Assembly (NCBI RefSeq): GCF_002105285.1
Contig: NZ_MUHR01000005.1
Coordinates: 248,001-312,000, forward strand
Direction: 5' to 3'
Origin: Planktotalea arctica
Lineage (GTDB): Bacteria > Pseudomonadota > Alphaproteobacteria > Rhodobacterales > Rhodobacteraceae
Length of the DNA: 64,000 nucleotides
The notes beneath the pieces are model-generated. The model was not told where the DNA came from. It did not search any database and was given only the letters and a program-made list of their open reading frames with translations. The translations under genes and the position numbers were made by a program. Positions 45,124 to 54,596 of this stretch are shown here, piece by piece. Position 1 is the first letter of the stretch; each line of letters opens with the position of its first letter.

Positions 45124-47120
45124 TGCTGGGCCGCCAGCGCGAAGAGAGGCGCGAACAAGCTGCGAATGCGTATCGCGGCGGAATTGATGATGTGGTTGTT
45201 GTCGAAATATTGAGCCTTGCCGCCGTGCAGCGCTGAGCATGTGGTGTCAGAGCAAAAGAAGGGCGCAGGATCAAATAGGGTGACGCCGTCCGTCGCCATC
45301 GCTTCCAAAGCGGGGTCCAACCCCGCAGTGCGCGCCTTATGCGCGCTTAGGGGAAGGGTGGTCGCAGCGCTCAGATTGTCAGCTGACAATCGATTTCCTG
45401 CAAGCGCGCGTGCAACTTGGCGCGAGTCGTAATTGCCGATTTCAGGGATCGCCCGCAGGAGCGCAACGTCACTTCCAACTGCCTGCAGCGCACGCGTCGT
45501 CGCATGCAAACCCTGCGCAAATTGCGCATTTTGCAGCCCGTCAAACCCTAAGACTTCAAGCGCGACCCTATTTCCCGCGTCCAATCCTACACCGCCGCCA
45601 TTCGTGTAATACCCCCAACGCCCGAGCAGTAGAACGCGCGCGAAGGGGCGTTCCAAAAGCGCCGTTTCGATCTGCGCATTGGCCTGCGTACAAGCCGTGT
45701 CTTGCACGGGCGTCGCGGTTGTTTCGTCCTTGATCAAGCCGAACACGGGCGCACATCCAGCGCGCCAGATCAGCAGGGCGGGGGCGTCTGCCTCATAAGC
45801 TGCGCGTTCCAAACCTTCCTTGAGCGCGCGTACATGGCTATCGCCCCAAATCAGGATTTTAGCCTCGCCCTCAGGTCCGATCGGGCAGACCTCCAAGCCG
45901 ATCAATGGGCCGCGCTCTGGCACGGTGCAGCGCGACCAGTCTTGCAGGAAATCGGCTGATGCTTCGATATGGGTGCGCAGGGGTGGATCGAACCGATCCA
46001 GCATTCCGTCCTTGGTGAAAATAAAACCACCCACTGCGACAAGCGCGGCGCTAAACACCGCCGCCGCGCCAAATGTAGGCCAAGCGGTTATCTTCGAGCG
46101 GCGCACAGGGCGCTCGACAAAGCGCCACGACAGATAAGCAAGTTTGAGACTGAGCCCAAGCCAGAATGCGGTTTCCAGCCAGCCTGAATACCCCCCACGA
46201 TAATAGCTGGAGAGCGTGAGAACAGGCCAATGCCAAAGGTAAAGCGAGTAGGAAATCAGCCCGATGCCCACAGGTAGCGGGCGCGCCAAGGCGCGATTGA
46301 TCCAGTTGTTGTCCTGTCCATTGGCGATGATCAAAACCGTCCCAAGCACAGGGAATATCGCGTGCCAGCCGGGAAAACTGGCACCAGCCGGAACAAGTGC
46401 GATGCTGGCAAGGATCATCACAAGGCCAATGAGACTTAATGCTGGGGAGCGGGGGATCAGATCGGCGCGGCGCTGGGTCTCGATCGCGAGCAAAACGCCT
46501 GCCAAAAGCTCCCATGCGCGAAACGGGAACAGATAGAATGCAGCAGGTTGCGAGCGCTGGGTCATCCAGATGCAAGCGATGAGGGACAGCGCGAAACTTG
46601 CCCAAAGCACAGCGCGCAAGCCGAAGGGGCGGCGCATGAGCAACACCATAAGTATGGGCAGCACGATGTAGAACTGTTCTTCAACCGAGAGCGACCAGGT
46701 GTGCAGCAGCACTTTGTCCTCGGACGCGCTGTCGAAATACCCTGCCTCGCGAAAGAAATTGACGTTGGACAGATAGACCGTCGCCGCGATCAGGGATTTG
46801 CCAAATTCGCGAAACTCGAATGGCAAAAGCACGGTGTAGCCGACGATCAGCGCCGCAACGGCCATGGCGAAATAGGCGGGCGCAAGTCGCTTGATACGAC
46901 GCATGTAAAAGCGTTTCAGATCAATCGTTTTGCGGCTCTGGGCCTCGCGCCAAAGCAAGCCGCCGATCAAAAATCCGGAAATCACGAAGAAGATATCGAC
47001 GCCGACAAAACCGCCTTGCAGCCCAGAAACGCCAAAATGATAAAGCACGACCGCCAGTACCGCGATTGCGCGCAGACCGTCTATTTCGCGGCGATAGGGT
47101 GGAGGTATCTGGGTACTCAT
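45120..47120 (-). CDS. OafA-type membrane acyltransferase with C-terminal SGNH domain
   Basis: 666 residues from the ATG at 47120. Residues about 1-370 are the acyltransferase-3 membrane domain with about ten helices: REIDGLRAIAVLAVVLYH, VDIFFVISGFLIG, HTWSLSVEEQFY and YLWHWPVL. Residues about 400-666 are a periplasmic SGNH domain with ILIWGDSHVRALK and DNNHIINSAA (D..H), the arrangement of O-antigen acetyltransferases such as OafA. It should move an acyl group across the membrane onto the glycan. It starts the coupled operon running to 42803. Confidence 0.93.
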   Translation of the reverse strand: MSTQIPPPYRREIDGLRAIAVLAVVLYHFGVSGLQGGFVGVDIFFVISGFLIGGLLWREAQSRKTIDLKRFYMRRIKRLAPAYFAMAVAALIVGYTVLLPFEFREFGKSLIAATVYLSNVNFFREAGYFDSASEDKVLLHTWSLSVEEQFYIVLPILMVLLMRRPFGLRAVLWASFALSLIACIWMTQRSQPAAFYLFPFRAWELLAGVLLAIETQRRADLIPRSPALSLIGLVMILASIALVPAGASFPGWHAIFPVLGTVLIIANGQDNNWINRALARPLPVGIGLISYSLYLWHWPVLTLSSYYRGGYSGWLETAFWLGLSLKLAYLSWRFVERPVRRSKITAWPTFGAAAVFSAALVAVGGFIFTKDGMLDRFDPPLRTHIEASADFLQDWSRCTVPERGPLIGLEVCPIGPEGEAKILIWGDSHVRALKEGLERAAYEADAPALLIWRAGCAPVFGLIKDETTATPVQDTACTQANAQIETALLERPFARVLLLGRWGYYTNGGGVGLDAGNRVALEVLGFDGLQNAQFAQGLHATTRALQAVGSDVALLRAIPEIGNYDSRQVARALAGNRLSADNLSAATTLPLSAHKARTAGLDPALEAMATDGVTLFDPAPFFCSDTTCSALHGGKAQYFDNNHIINSAAIRIRSLFAPLFALAAQQ

Positions 47121-47249
47121 ATGCACAGTCTAACAAGGGGCTCTCAGGGCGTCGCCTGTGAAATGAACGCCTTTTGTGGCGATTTCATGGAAGGGGTTTC
47201 GCAAATTGCGCGAAGCGCCTAGTTTGCGCGTGAACGAGTGAGACGCACG

Positions 47250-47741
47250 ATGCAAGACAGCCCTGATTTGAATGTTTCGGCTAGTGTGCCGGATTGGAGC
47301 CGCGAGGCTGTGCGCGGATTTTGGGATCCGGGGCAGAAACTGCTGCGCTCGATCAGGCGCTATCAGGCGGCGCACGCGCGTGGTGGTGTGCTTGGAAAAT
47401 TGACGTGCAAGCGCTGGGCGCTCTCGCATCTGTTCTGGTCGACGATCACCCAATGCGAAATCCATTTGAACACGCAAATCGAGGGGGGGTTGCGCCTCAC
47501 GCATCCTACGGGAATCGTGATCCATCCTGATGCCAAAATCGGCCCGAACTGTATGATTTTCCAACAGGTGACCTTGGCAGGGGCGGTTGTTCTGGGTGGT
47601 CATGTGGATATCGGGGCAGGGGCGAAACTGCTAGGGCCTTTGAGCGTGGGCCATGATGCGCGCATCGGGGCCAACGCGGTGGTGACGGGGGACGTGGCCG
47701 CGGGTCAAACGGTCGTCGGTATTCCCGCACGTCCGATTTAG
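47250..47741 (+). CDS. Serine acetyltransferase-like hexapeptide acetyltransferase
   Basis: 163 residues from the ATG at 47250; a GTG 12 bases earlier is possible. The C-terminal half is a left-handed beta-helix (TGIVIHPDAKIGPNC, VVLGGHVDIGAGAKLLGP, IGANAVVTGDVAAG, VVGIPARPI) with the CysE-type NLGG-like ordering. Short CysE-like proteins in polysaccharide loci acetylate sugars rather than serine, so either role is possible. It faces the acyltransferase gene divergently and converges with a glycosyltransferase gene. Confidence 0.83.
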   Translation: MQDSPDLNVSASVPDWSREAVRGFWDPGQKLLRSIRRYQAAHARGGVLGKLTCKRWALSHLFWSTITQCEIHLNTQIEGGLRLTHPTGIVIHPDAKIGPNCMIFQQVTLAGAVVLGGHVDIGAGAKLLGPLSVGHDARIGANAVVTGDVAAGQTVVGIPARPI

Positions 47742-47758
47742 GGGGGGGGCGTCTTTTT

Positions 47759-49030
47759 CTAAAAAAATCGGGGCGCTTGGCCGGTGTTTTCAAGCCAGTC
47801 ATAGACCTGCAAGATTTGCTCCGCTTTGCGCTCCCATGTGAAATGGCTTTGCACGCGTGCGATCGCCGCATCGCCCATTGCTGGCAGCGCGCTGTGATCT
47901 TTGCAAAGTGCTGTAAGGCGTGCTCTGAAATCGTCAACAATCTTGTCGCGCCTGCCAAGCGGCACTTTCATACCCCAAGCATCACTGACCAATTCGCCCG
48001 GGCCTGCGTAATCCACAATCAGGGGCACCGCGCCAAGCGCCATCGCCTCTAGAACTACCCCGCCGCCGAATTCGCGGATCGAGGGAAATGACAGCAGATG
48101 GCAGGTTTTCAGCACGCTTTGCACGTCTTCATGCGCCATCCACCCGCGCCACGTGACGCCCTGATCGCCGCGTGCCTTGAGCGGCTCCAGCATCGGTCCG
48201 TCGCCGATCATTTCGATTTCGAGCGCGCCGGAGGCAAGCAGGGGTGCTGCCGCGTCCAGCAGCATGTCAGGGCCTTTGTAGGGCACCATGCGCCCGATGA
48301 AGCAAGCGCGCAAAGGGCCGTCCTTGGGCGGAGCTGCACGCCCTGTGAAACGGGCAGGATCAATGCCATTCTCGGGCAGGTAGATACATTTTTCGCGATA
48401 GCGCGCAGGCACTTCGCTGGCGGTATGGTGCGAGCCTGTCAGGATCGCACTGGCATATTTTAGCGTCGCCTTGCGCCCCGGCATAGCCTTGTAGGCAGAG
48501 CGCAGATAGGACAGCCATTCGCGTTCGCGCCGCCGCTCGCTATCAAACCCCTTCGGCCATGGCACACCGCCATTGAGCGGGCCAAGTATGAACGGCACCC
48601 CCGCGCGCGCGCATTTGGCGGCGAGAGGGCTGGAAATCGTCGGGCTAAGGGGCGTGATGCGATGCACGACGTCATACTCGCCCGCCTTGATCGCGGCGCC
48701 GAAGCGCTGCCAGATCAGGCGTTCGAAATAGGGATAGCTTAGCGCGTTGATCACTTGCAGCGTAGTAAACCCCTTGCCTTGCCCCATGCGCAGCTTTTCC
48801 CCAAGCGCCCAGAGCGGGCGCGCGAAAGCCTCAGAATCGATTGCGGTGAAATCGACACCCTCGATCAAGCCCGCACGCAAAAACGCATCGCGGTTGCGTA
48901 CCTGGGTGACGATATGCGCGTCGCATTTGGCGGCGATGGCTGTCGCTAAAGACCAGCCCACCAGCGGCACGCTGACCCATTCGGGGTTTGCCGCTTCGGC
49001 GATGATCAGGACGCGTTTCAAGCGGCTCAT
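47759..49030 (-). CDS. GT4-family glycosyltransferase
   Basis: A 423-residue GT-B enzyme with RVLIIAEAANPEWVSVPLVGW at the start, RACFIGRMVPYKGPDMLLDA opening the C-terminal domain and REFGGGVVLEAMALGAVPLIVDY (E-x7-E donor site) near residue 325. It begins one base after the stop of the polymerase-like gene, so both are in one transcript. The N terminus is unusual in addressing a 'Val-Pro-Leu-Val-Gly-Trp-Ser' segment often seen in Rhodobacterales exopolysaccharide GT4 enzymes. Confidence 0.88.
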   Translation of the reverse strand: MSRLKRVLIIAEAANPEWVSVPLVGWSLATAIAAKCDAHIVTQVRNRDAFLRAGLIEGVDFTAIDSEAFARPLWALGEKLRMGQGKGFTTLQVINALSYPYFERLIWQRFGAAIKAGEYDVVHRITPLSPTISSPLAAKCARAGVPFILGPLNGGVPWPKGFDSERRREREWLSYLRSAYKAMPGRKATLKYASAILTGSHHTASEVPARYREKCIYLPENGIDPARFTGRAAPPKDGPLRACFIGRMVPYKGPDMLLDAAAPLLASGALEIEMIGDGPMLEPLKARGDQGVTWRGWMAHEDVQSVLKTCHLLSFPSIREFGGGVVLEAMALGAVPLIVDYAGPGELVSDAWGMKVPLGRRDKIVDDFRARLTALCKDHSALPAMGDAAIARVQSHFTWERKAEQILQVYDWLENTGQAPRFF

Positions 49031-50428
49031 CTACAAAATCGTCCGCCAGCGAAACGGCTCCATCCCCGGCGTATTTGCGATGCGCTCTGCGCGCAAAGAT
49101 TCCGCGTAGCCAATCAGGGCCCCCGAAAACAGCCAAGTAAGCGGGGTCAGCGTCGCGTTGGGTATCATGTCGAGCACGTTGATCGCCAGCAAAAGCGAAA
49201 TCGCGCCCGCATAGGGCGTGATCGAAGCGCCGAAACTCGGCTTGGCTTCGCGCCAGATCATGAAAATCGGCAAGGTCAAAAGTCCGAACTCCGCAAGGAA
49301 GCCGACCCAGCCGTAAACGCCAATCGCAATGATCCAGCGTCCGTCCGTCACGGTCAGCAATATGCCGCTGACAGGATCAAGAATATGATTGCGCCCCCAA
49401 CTGCCCCAACCGAACAGGGGTTTGAGCATGGCGCGCTCCATCAGGATAATTTCATTGTCGAAGCGAAACTTTAGCGAGGCAGAGCGATCCTCGCTGACGG
49501 CTGCGGCCTGATCCAGCATCCATTGCACGGGCACCACGTCAAACCCTTTGAGCAGTGGATAGCCGACGGCAAGCGCCGCAACGAGCGCCGCGATCTTGAT
49601 CTGCGCATTGCGCTTGAATAGGAGGATCACGGGGATCAGGAACACGGCGAAAATCAGTGAACCCATGGATTTGCACAGCACCAGAACGACCAACATATAG
49701 GCGCCTGCGCAATAGGCCATCAGCCTTTCCTTGCCTGATTCCGCCTTGGCAATGGCAAGCGCGGCGATGACCACCGTCATGGCAAAAAGTGCGACCCAGA
49801 GGCCGTGATAAAGGAACACCAAGGGGCGATAGCCACCAAAGCGCACCGATTGGCCGAAGACGTGCTGGAAATAGCCGTAAATCCATGTGTTGAGTTGCGG
49901 GCTGAGGCGGATTTCAATCAGCATCAACAGCGAATAGGCGAGGCCGCTGAATACGAATATCTTGAGGATTTCTTTCTGGCTTGCCGCATCTACAAGGAAC
50001 TTACGCGCGATCAGAAAGGGGATGACGGTGATGAATTGCAACATGCACAGCGCCAACATGTCCGTCATGCCAAGCCCGCGAATACCGACCTGGCCATAGA
50101 ACACTGGCTCACCGTTGGTGAGAACCGTGAACATCGGGCTAAGTATGAACGTGCCAAGCACGATGCGCGGCAAAAGCGTGTCGGGCATCAAAGAACCGCG
50201 ATGTCCATACATGAAAAAGCAGATCACAAAGACCGAAAGACTGGGAATCGTATCCTTGTCGAAGGCGGGCAATAGCGGGAAATCAAAGCCCGCAGGGGGT
50301 GGCGGCAAGATCAGATAGCCAGCGACGATCGCCCAGATGAACGCCTTTTCGACGGGCAAGCGGCGAAACATCACCAAGGTGACTAAGGGCCAGATGGCCA
50401 GCATCCCGAATGCGATGATATTCGGCAT
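49031..50428 (-). CDS. O-antigen polymerase/ligase-like membrane protein (Wzy-type)
   Basis: A 465-residue polytopic membrane protein with about ten to twelve predicted helices and a large loop around residues 300-350 (LFGWGSWGRNHIL, the region that in Wzy/WaaL proteins faces the periplasm). This topology and position, directly upstream of a glycosyltransferase and in a locus with Wzx, Wzz and a priming transferase, support a polymerase. Sequence conservation in this family is low, so Wzy and WaaL cannot be told apart from the sequence alone. Confidence 0.85.
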   Translation of the reverse strand: MPNIIAFGMLAIWPLVTLVMFRRLPVEKAFIWAIVAGYLILPPPPAGFDFPLLPAFDKDTIPSLSVFVICFFMYGHRGSLMPDTLLPRIVLGTFILSPMFTVLTNGEPVFYGQVGIRGLGMTDMLALCMLQFITVIPFLIARKFLVDAASQKEILKIFVFSGLAYSLLMLIEIRLSPQLNTWIYGYFQHVFGQSVRFGGYRPLVFLYHGLWVALFAMTVVIAALAIAKAESGKERLMAYCAGAYMLVVLVLCKSMGSLIFAVFLIPVILLFKRNAQIKIAALVAALAVGYPLLKGFDVVPVQWMLDQAAAVSEDRSASLKFRFDNEIILMERAMLKPLFGWGSWGRNHILDPVSGILLTVTDGRWIIAIGVYGWVGFLAEFGLLTLPIFMIWREAKPSFGASITPYAGAISLLLAINVLDMIPNATLTPLTWLFSGALIGYAESLRAERIANTPGMEPFRWRTIL

Positions 50429-50594
50429 TGTCGCGCTTTCGTCCTTTTGCCTTGCGCAGATGCGCCCCGATTTCGTTATGCTTTATAGGCGCGCAAAAGC
50501 GGCGACACTATGACACCAGCACGGATGCGCGCAAAAGTGACCGAAGTTTCGATCTGGCCTCGCAAATGCCACGTTTGCCTCATAGCTTTCGGGC

Positions 50595-51764
50595 ATGACA
50601 GATCGCTCTCTCAAAATCGCCTATCTTTGCGATATCACACCGCTCGATGCAAACCTGTATTCGGGTGGTAATGCGCGCATGTACCATGCGCTTCGCCGGC
50701 ACGCGGGCGAGGTCACGATCCTGAGCAATTCATGGCATCTGGTAGAGCCTTTGCGCCGCCTTGTGCATCGGCTTCCTGAAGCGATTAACCTGCGCCTGCG
50801 CTGGCGCTTGCATTTGGTGCTGGGTCGCTTGATCGCCCGTGATTTGCGCCGCGAGCTAGCGCGCGGCGATTTCGATGTGCTGTTTTGCGCCTATTCGATC
50901 CAGTCGCTCGCAGGGCTTGGTGCGACGCCGAATATGGTCACAGCCTTCACCACGGATGCGACACCGACCACCTATAAGCGCTCGCTGGTGGGACAGAGCT
51001 TTGGCTCGATGCTTTCGATCTCGCGGTATTTCGATCCTTGGGTTGCTGCGCAGGAAAGGCGGATTTTAGCAGAAACGGACCTACTTTTACTTCCGAGCGA
51101 TTGGCTGAAGGAGGGGATTGAGGAGAGTTTCGCCCTTCCCGGCGACGCGCATCACGTGGTGCCATGGGGCGCCAATATCGGCGAGGTCGCCGCATTGGAC
51201 AAGATTGCTCCGTTGCGCGCGGATGCCGTGATCGAGCTTTTGTTCATGGGCCGTGACTGGCATGCCAAAGGCGGCCCGATCGCGCGCGATGTGCTTGATG
51301 CGTTGATTGCACGGGGGCACAAGGCGCGGCTGACCATTCTGGGATGTTATCCCGATGGGATGCAGGAAAGCGATACGATCAGGATCATTCCGCAACTGGA
51401 TAAATCTAAGCCCGAGGAGATGGCCCGCTTTGCGGCGCTCTTTCGCAGCGCGCATTTCCTGATCAACCCCTCCTTCGAGAGCTACGGTTTCGCCTATTGC
51501 GAGGCTTCGGCCTATGGGCTGCCCTCGCTCTCGTTTCGTGTCGGCGGCGTTCCGGTGCGCGATGGAATAAACGGCCATGCACTGCCGCTTGGCACGGATG
51601 GAGACGGGTTTGCCGCGGTGATTTCAGAGTATATCGCAAATCCGTCCGCGCATAAGGCTTTGCGCAAATCTTCGCGGCGCGAATATGAAGAGCGTTTGAA
51701 TTGGGATGCTTGGGGTCGGCGCGTCTCACAAATCTTGCGAGACGCGGTCAGGTCTAAGGGCTAG
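50595..51764 (+). CDS. GT4-family glycosyltransferase
   Basis: A 389-residue GT-B glycosyltransferase. It begins LKIAYLCDITPLDANLYSGGNARM, has VIELLFMGRDWHAKGGPIA at the start of the second domain and the donor-site motif PSFESYGFAYCEASAYGLPSLSF near residue 300. The preceding 166 bases separate it from the divergent polymerase-like gene and probably hold both promoters. Its stop overlaps the convergent sugar transferase gene by 4 bases. Confidence 0.9.
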   Translation: MTDRSLKIAYLCDITPLDANLYSGGNARMYHALRRHAGEVTILSNSWHLVEPLRRLVHRLPEAINLRLRWRLHLVLGRLIARDLRRELARGDFDVLFCAYSIQSLAGLGATPNMVTAFTTDATPTTYKRSLVGQSFGSMLSISRYFDPWVAAQERRILAETDLLLLPSDWLKEGIEESFALPGDAHHVVPWGANIGEVAALDKIAPLRADAVIELLFMGRDWHAKGGPIARDVLDALIARGHKARLTILGCYPDGMQESDTIRIIPQLDKSKPEEMARFAALFRSAHFLINPSFESYGFAYCEASAYGLPSLSFRVGGVPVRDGINGHALPLGTDGDGFAAVISEYIANPSAHKALRKSSRREYEERLNWDAWGRRVSQILRDAVRSKG

Positions 51765-52450
51765 TATCCGGTTCCCGCGAACACGACGCCGACAGTCTTG
51801 ACCATCACCTGCAAGTCCGTGCGAAGCGACATGGCGCTGAAATAGGACGCATCGAACGTGGCGCGCTCGGCAAAGCTGCTCTCGTTGCGAGAGGATGTCT
51901 GCCAGAAACCAGTGATGCCGGGGCGCATCGCATAATATGCGACGCCCGGGTAAAGCATGCGTTGGTCCAGCATCATGGGGCGCGGCCCAACGAGGGACAT
52001 GTCGCCGCTGAAAACGTTGAACAGTTGCGGCAACTCGTCGATAGACGTTTTGCGAATAAAGCGGCCAATCGGGGTGATACGAGGATCGTTCTTCAGCTTT
52101 TGGGTCAGATCCCACTCACGGCGCGCCTCGGAATTAGATGCTAAATACTCCTCAAGCACAGCGTCCGCGTTGGGAACCATGCTGCGCAACTTCCACATTC
52201 TGAACGCGCGGCCGTTCTTGCCGATGCGACTTTGGCGGTAAAAAGGGTTGTGGCCGTCGCGCATAACGATCAAGGCGAAAAGAGCCACGATGATCACCGC
52301 AGGAAGCGCAATTACGAGCGCCAGAGCGAGATCAAGTGCGGGCTTGATAAAAGATGCGTAAATCGATTGCGTCTGCAATTCGGAAGTTGCCCGCGGCAGT
52401 CCGCTGATGATGTCGGCGTATGTGTTCAAACGCCTATCATGTGATGCCAT
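51761..52450 (-). CDS. Undecaprenyl-phosphate sugar-1-phosphate transferase (priming enzyme)
   Basis: 229 residues from the ATG at 52450, which follows GAGGGGATCGGACAC. One N-terminal membrane helix (about 34-57) is followed by the catalytic domain of the polyprenyl phosphate sugar transferase family: FYRQSRIGKNGRAFRMWKLRSM, TSIDELPQLFNVFSGDMSLVGPRPM and PGITGFWQTSSRN. It transfers a hexose-1-phosphate to the lipid carrier and starts repeat-unit assembly. It is the most 3'-proximal gene of the locus and borders the long spacer before the integrative element. Confidence 0.94.
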   Translation of the reverse strand: MASHDRRLNTYADIISGLPRATSELQTQSIYASFIKPALDLALALVIALPAVIIVALFALIVMRDGHNPFYRQSRIGKNGRAFRMWKLRSMVPNADAVLEEYLASNSEARREWDLTQKLKNDPRITPIGRFIRKTSIDELPQLFNVFSGDMSLVGPRPMMLDQRMLYPGVAYYAMRPGITGFWQTSSRNESSFAERATFDASYFSAMSLRTDLQVMVKTVGVVFAGTGY

Positions 52451-53240
52451 GTGTCCGATCCCCTCAACACATCTTGCGGCTACAGTGCCGCATACTAAAA
52501 ACATTGATGATTGCTTTTTGCTCGGCGGCCAGCAGCGGCTCGCAAGGCGTGATTGGGATAATGTCCAATCTGGGCAAACATCTTTTCACCATTCTGTGTG
52601 CAATAGGTTTGACAGCTTGCAGCTTTGAATAATGTGTTGAAAACTTGTCTCAACGTCTTATCAATTGCACGAATTCGACACTTTCGTCAATGTTTTGCTT
52701 GCGTTGTCGGGCTGCTCACGCAGATATGACGACCCCTAGAAGCGTGAATTTTTTTCAATTTGCTTCACAATTTTTTTGAAGTTTAGTCGTTGCGAGCGCA
52801 CCTCCTGGTTGTTCTTGGCTGTATTCTGAAGTGCTCTGGAAATGCCGCGCATTGGGCCCGAATTGGAAACAGATGCGCTATGGTAGATTATTGTTTCTAA
52901 AAATGGTGCTGCAGGGCAGATTTACCTCAAACTCCGAGGTGGTTGCGTCACAATCTCGTCGCCGCTTTAGGTGCGCATAGTGCTTAGCCACTAAACTGTG
53001 TTTCAAGCTAGGGTTTCGTTTCATGGGCAAAGCGGGGAGCTCGAATACAGGTTATTAACCCTCTTGGGGAAATTTCGCAGCGCTGCGTCATTTTGGAGGT
53101 TTTACGCAAATTGTAGGAAAATGATGCGGATAAAACGAATCATTTTTTAGGTGGTCAGCCTGAACTTCAGCCGCTTGCAGTTAAGCCGAGGCCATAGGCC
53201 TGCTCGGCAGTGTAGGGTTTGATCGGGAATTGTGAGGGCC
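52451..53240. other. Spacer between the polysaccharide locus and attL
   Basis: About 790 bases with no convincing gene of normal size. The part near 52451-52560 should contain the promoter of the sugar transferase. A 23-codon frame that could encode a minimal lipoprotein lies at 52561-52632 and is listed separately. From about 52640 to 53160 the sequence is AT-richer than the flanking locus and I see no terminator, repeat or RNA gene. I looked for a promoter and for inverted repeats and none was convincing. Confidence 0.6.
52561..52632 (+). CDS. Possible 23-residue lipoprotein-like peptide
   Basis: The short frame reads as a complete lipoprotein signal peptide: MSNLGKHLFTILCAIGLTAC, ending in LTAC, followed by only SFE and a stop. 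Entericidin-like small lipoproteins are similar but longer. The binding site is weak (GATTGGGATA). It could be a real minimal lipoprotein, the remnant of a broken one, or chance. Kept because a lipobox is an unlikely random match. Confidence 0.3.
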   Translation: MSNLGKHLFTILCAIGLTACSFE

Positions 53241-53255
53241 ATGGTGCTGCTAGAG
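53241..53255. repeat. attL (duplicate of the tRNA-Thr 3' end)
   Basis: Identical to 59830-59844 over 15 bases, ATGGTGCTGCTAGAG. Read on the minus strand this is the tRNA CCA end and part of the acceptor arm. Beyond the identity the match becomes imperfect but still follows the T-arm in places, which is what an old tRNA fragment would look like. It is 148 bases before the integrase start. Confidence 0.8.
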
Positions 53256-53375
53256 GGCATTGTAACCCTATATCTAGGGGTGCCTTGGTGCATCGCGCTT
53301 TCGCGTTTTGCGAGCTTTTAAAGGGTTTTGTTGCTCCTTGGTGCTTCACAGTACCCCACCCCATACTATATATAG

Positions 53376-53399
53376 AAGGGGGATAAAAAGGGGGATTGA
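53376..53399. repeat. Left arm-type repeat pair (two GGGGGAT motifs)
   Basis: AAGGGGGAT and AAGGGGGATTGA, separated by three bases, at 53376-53399. The same arrangement occurs at 59754-59777 with 22 of 24 positions identical and the same orientation. Such paired repeats next to att cores are typical arm binding sites of tyrosine integrases. The left copy overlaps the integrase ribosome binding region, so integrase binding could repress its own gene (inference). Confidence 0.75.
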
Positions 53400-53402
53400 G
53401 AA

Positions 53403-54596
53403 ATGACCCATTCATTGCACAAGCTTGCGGCTCAGACAGTCAAAACCGCGAACGCTGGGAAATACTCTGATGGAGGGGGGCTTTGGCTCTACAAGCGCGA
53501 GGACGGTGGCGCGCAGTGGGTGTTGCGCGTTCATGTTCATGGCAGGCGTCGCGAAATGGGGCTTGGTTCTTATCCAGCAACGACACTGAAACAAGCGCGC
53601 GTTCATGCGGAGCAATGGCGGGTTGTCGCGCGCGAAGGCCGTGACCCGATCAAGGAACGCGCACAAGCCAAACTCGACAAAGCGCGCAACATGCACCTTC
53701 TTTCAGACATTGCGCATGATGCTTTTGAAAGTCGCAAAGCTGAGTTGAAAGGCGACGGCAAAGCAGGCCGTTGGTTTTCGCCGCTGGAATTGCACGTCCT
53801 CCCCAAACTTGGCAAAATTCCTGTTTCTGAAATAGATCAGCGCGATATCCGCGACACGCTTGCACCGATCTGGCATGACAAAGCGCATACCGCAAAGAAG
53901 GCCGCAAACCGTTTGGGCATCTGTCTCAAACATGCGGCGGCGCTGGGCCTGGAGGTTGATCTGCAAGCGGTGGATAAGGCCAAGGCGCTCTTAGGCCAGC
54001 AACGCCATGTGACCGAACATGTGCCCGCGCTGGATTGGCAGGACGTGCCAGAATTTTACCAATCACTTAATGAGGGCACAGTGACCGAGCTTGCATTGCG
54101 GATGCTCATTCTAACAGGCGTGCGCTCCAAAGGGGTGCGCTTTATGCGCCTTGATCAGATTGAGGGCGATGTTTGGACCGTGCCAGCCGAAAATATGAAA
54201 GGTCGCAAAGGCGCGACAACTGACTTTCGCGTGCCCCTCTCGACAGAAGCGCTTGCGGTCATAGAGCAAGCCAAGCCCTTTGCGCGCGACGGGTTCTTGT
54301 TCGCTGGCGTGCGTCGCGGCGTTATCTCGGATGCGACTATGGCGAAATATATGGACAGACGCGGATTAGAGGCGCGTCCACATGGGTTCCGTTCTTCTAT
54401 GCGGGTTTGGTTGGCAGAGGCAACGAACGCGCCCCATGACGTAGCAGAGACATGCCTAGCGCATGTAGCAGGCGGCAAAGTCGAGCGCGCTTATAAGCGG
54501 ACCGATTTTCTAGAGCAAAGGCGGGTGTTGATGGAGCGTTGGTGTGACTTTCTAGGCAATTCATGGTCGGACGTTCTTGGATTTGCCATCAAATGA
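53403..54596 (+). CDS. P4-type tyrosine integrase
   Basis: A 397-residue integrase. The N-terminal DUF4102-like arm-binding domain (about 1-90) contains YSDGGGLWLYKREDGGAQWVLR and MGLGSYPATTLKQAR. A core-binding domain follows (about 95-200). The catalytic domain has Arg in LTGVRSKGVRF, HGFRSS (His-x2-Arg), His in CLAHVAGGK and the nucleophile Tyr in ERAYKR, so the catalytic set is complete. It lies 148 bases from attL. Its stop overlaps the next start (ATGA), coupling it to the 253-residue gene. Confidence 0.95.
   Translation: MTHSLHKLAAQTVKTANAGKYSDGGGLWLYKREDGGAQWVLRVHVHGRRREMGLGSYPATTLKQARVHAEQWRVVAREGRDPIKERAQAKLDKARNMHLLSDIAHDAFESRKAELKGDGKAGRWFSPLELHVLPKLGKIPVSEIDQRDIRDTLAPIWHDKAHTAKKAANRLGICLKHAAALGLEVDLQAVDKAKALLGQQRHVTEHVPALDWQDVPEFYQSLNEGTVTELALRMLILTGVRSKGVRFMRLDQIEGDVWTVPAENMKGRKGATTDFRVPLSTEALAVIEQAKPFARDGFLFAGVRRGVISDATMAKYMDRRGLEARPHGFRSSMRVWLAEATNAPHDVAETCLAHVAGGKVERAYKRTDFLEQRRVLMERWCDFLGNSWSDVLGFAIK

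Noticed and set aside
53167-53415. 82-codon minus-strand open frame over attL and the arm sites
   Set aside because: It covers the att core and arm repeats and has a composition unlike a protein, so it is better explained as non-coding.
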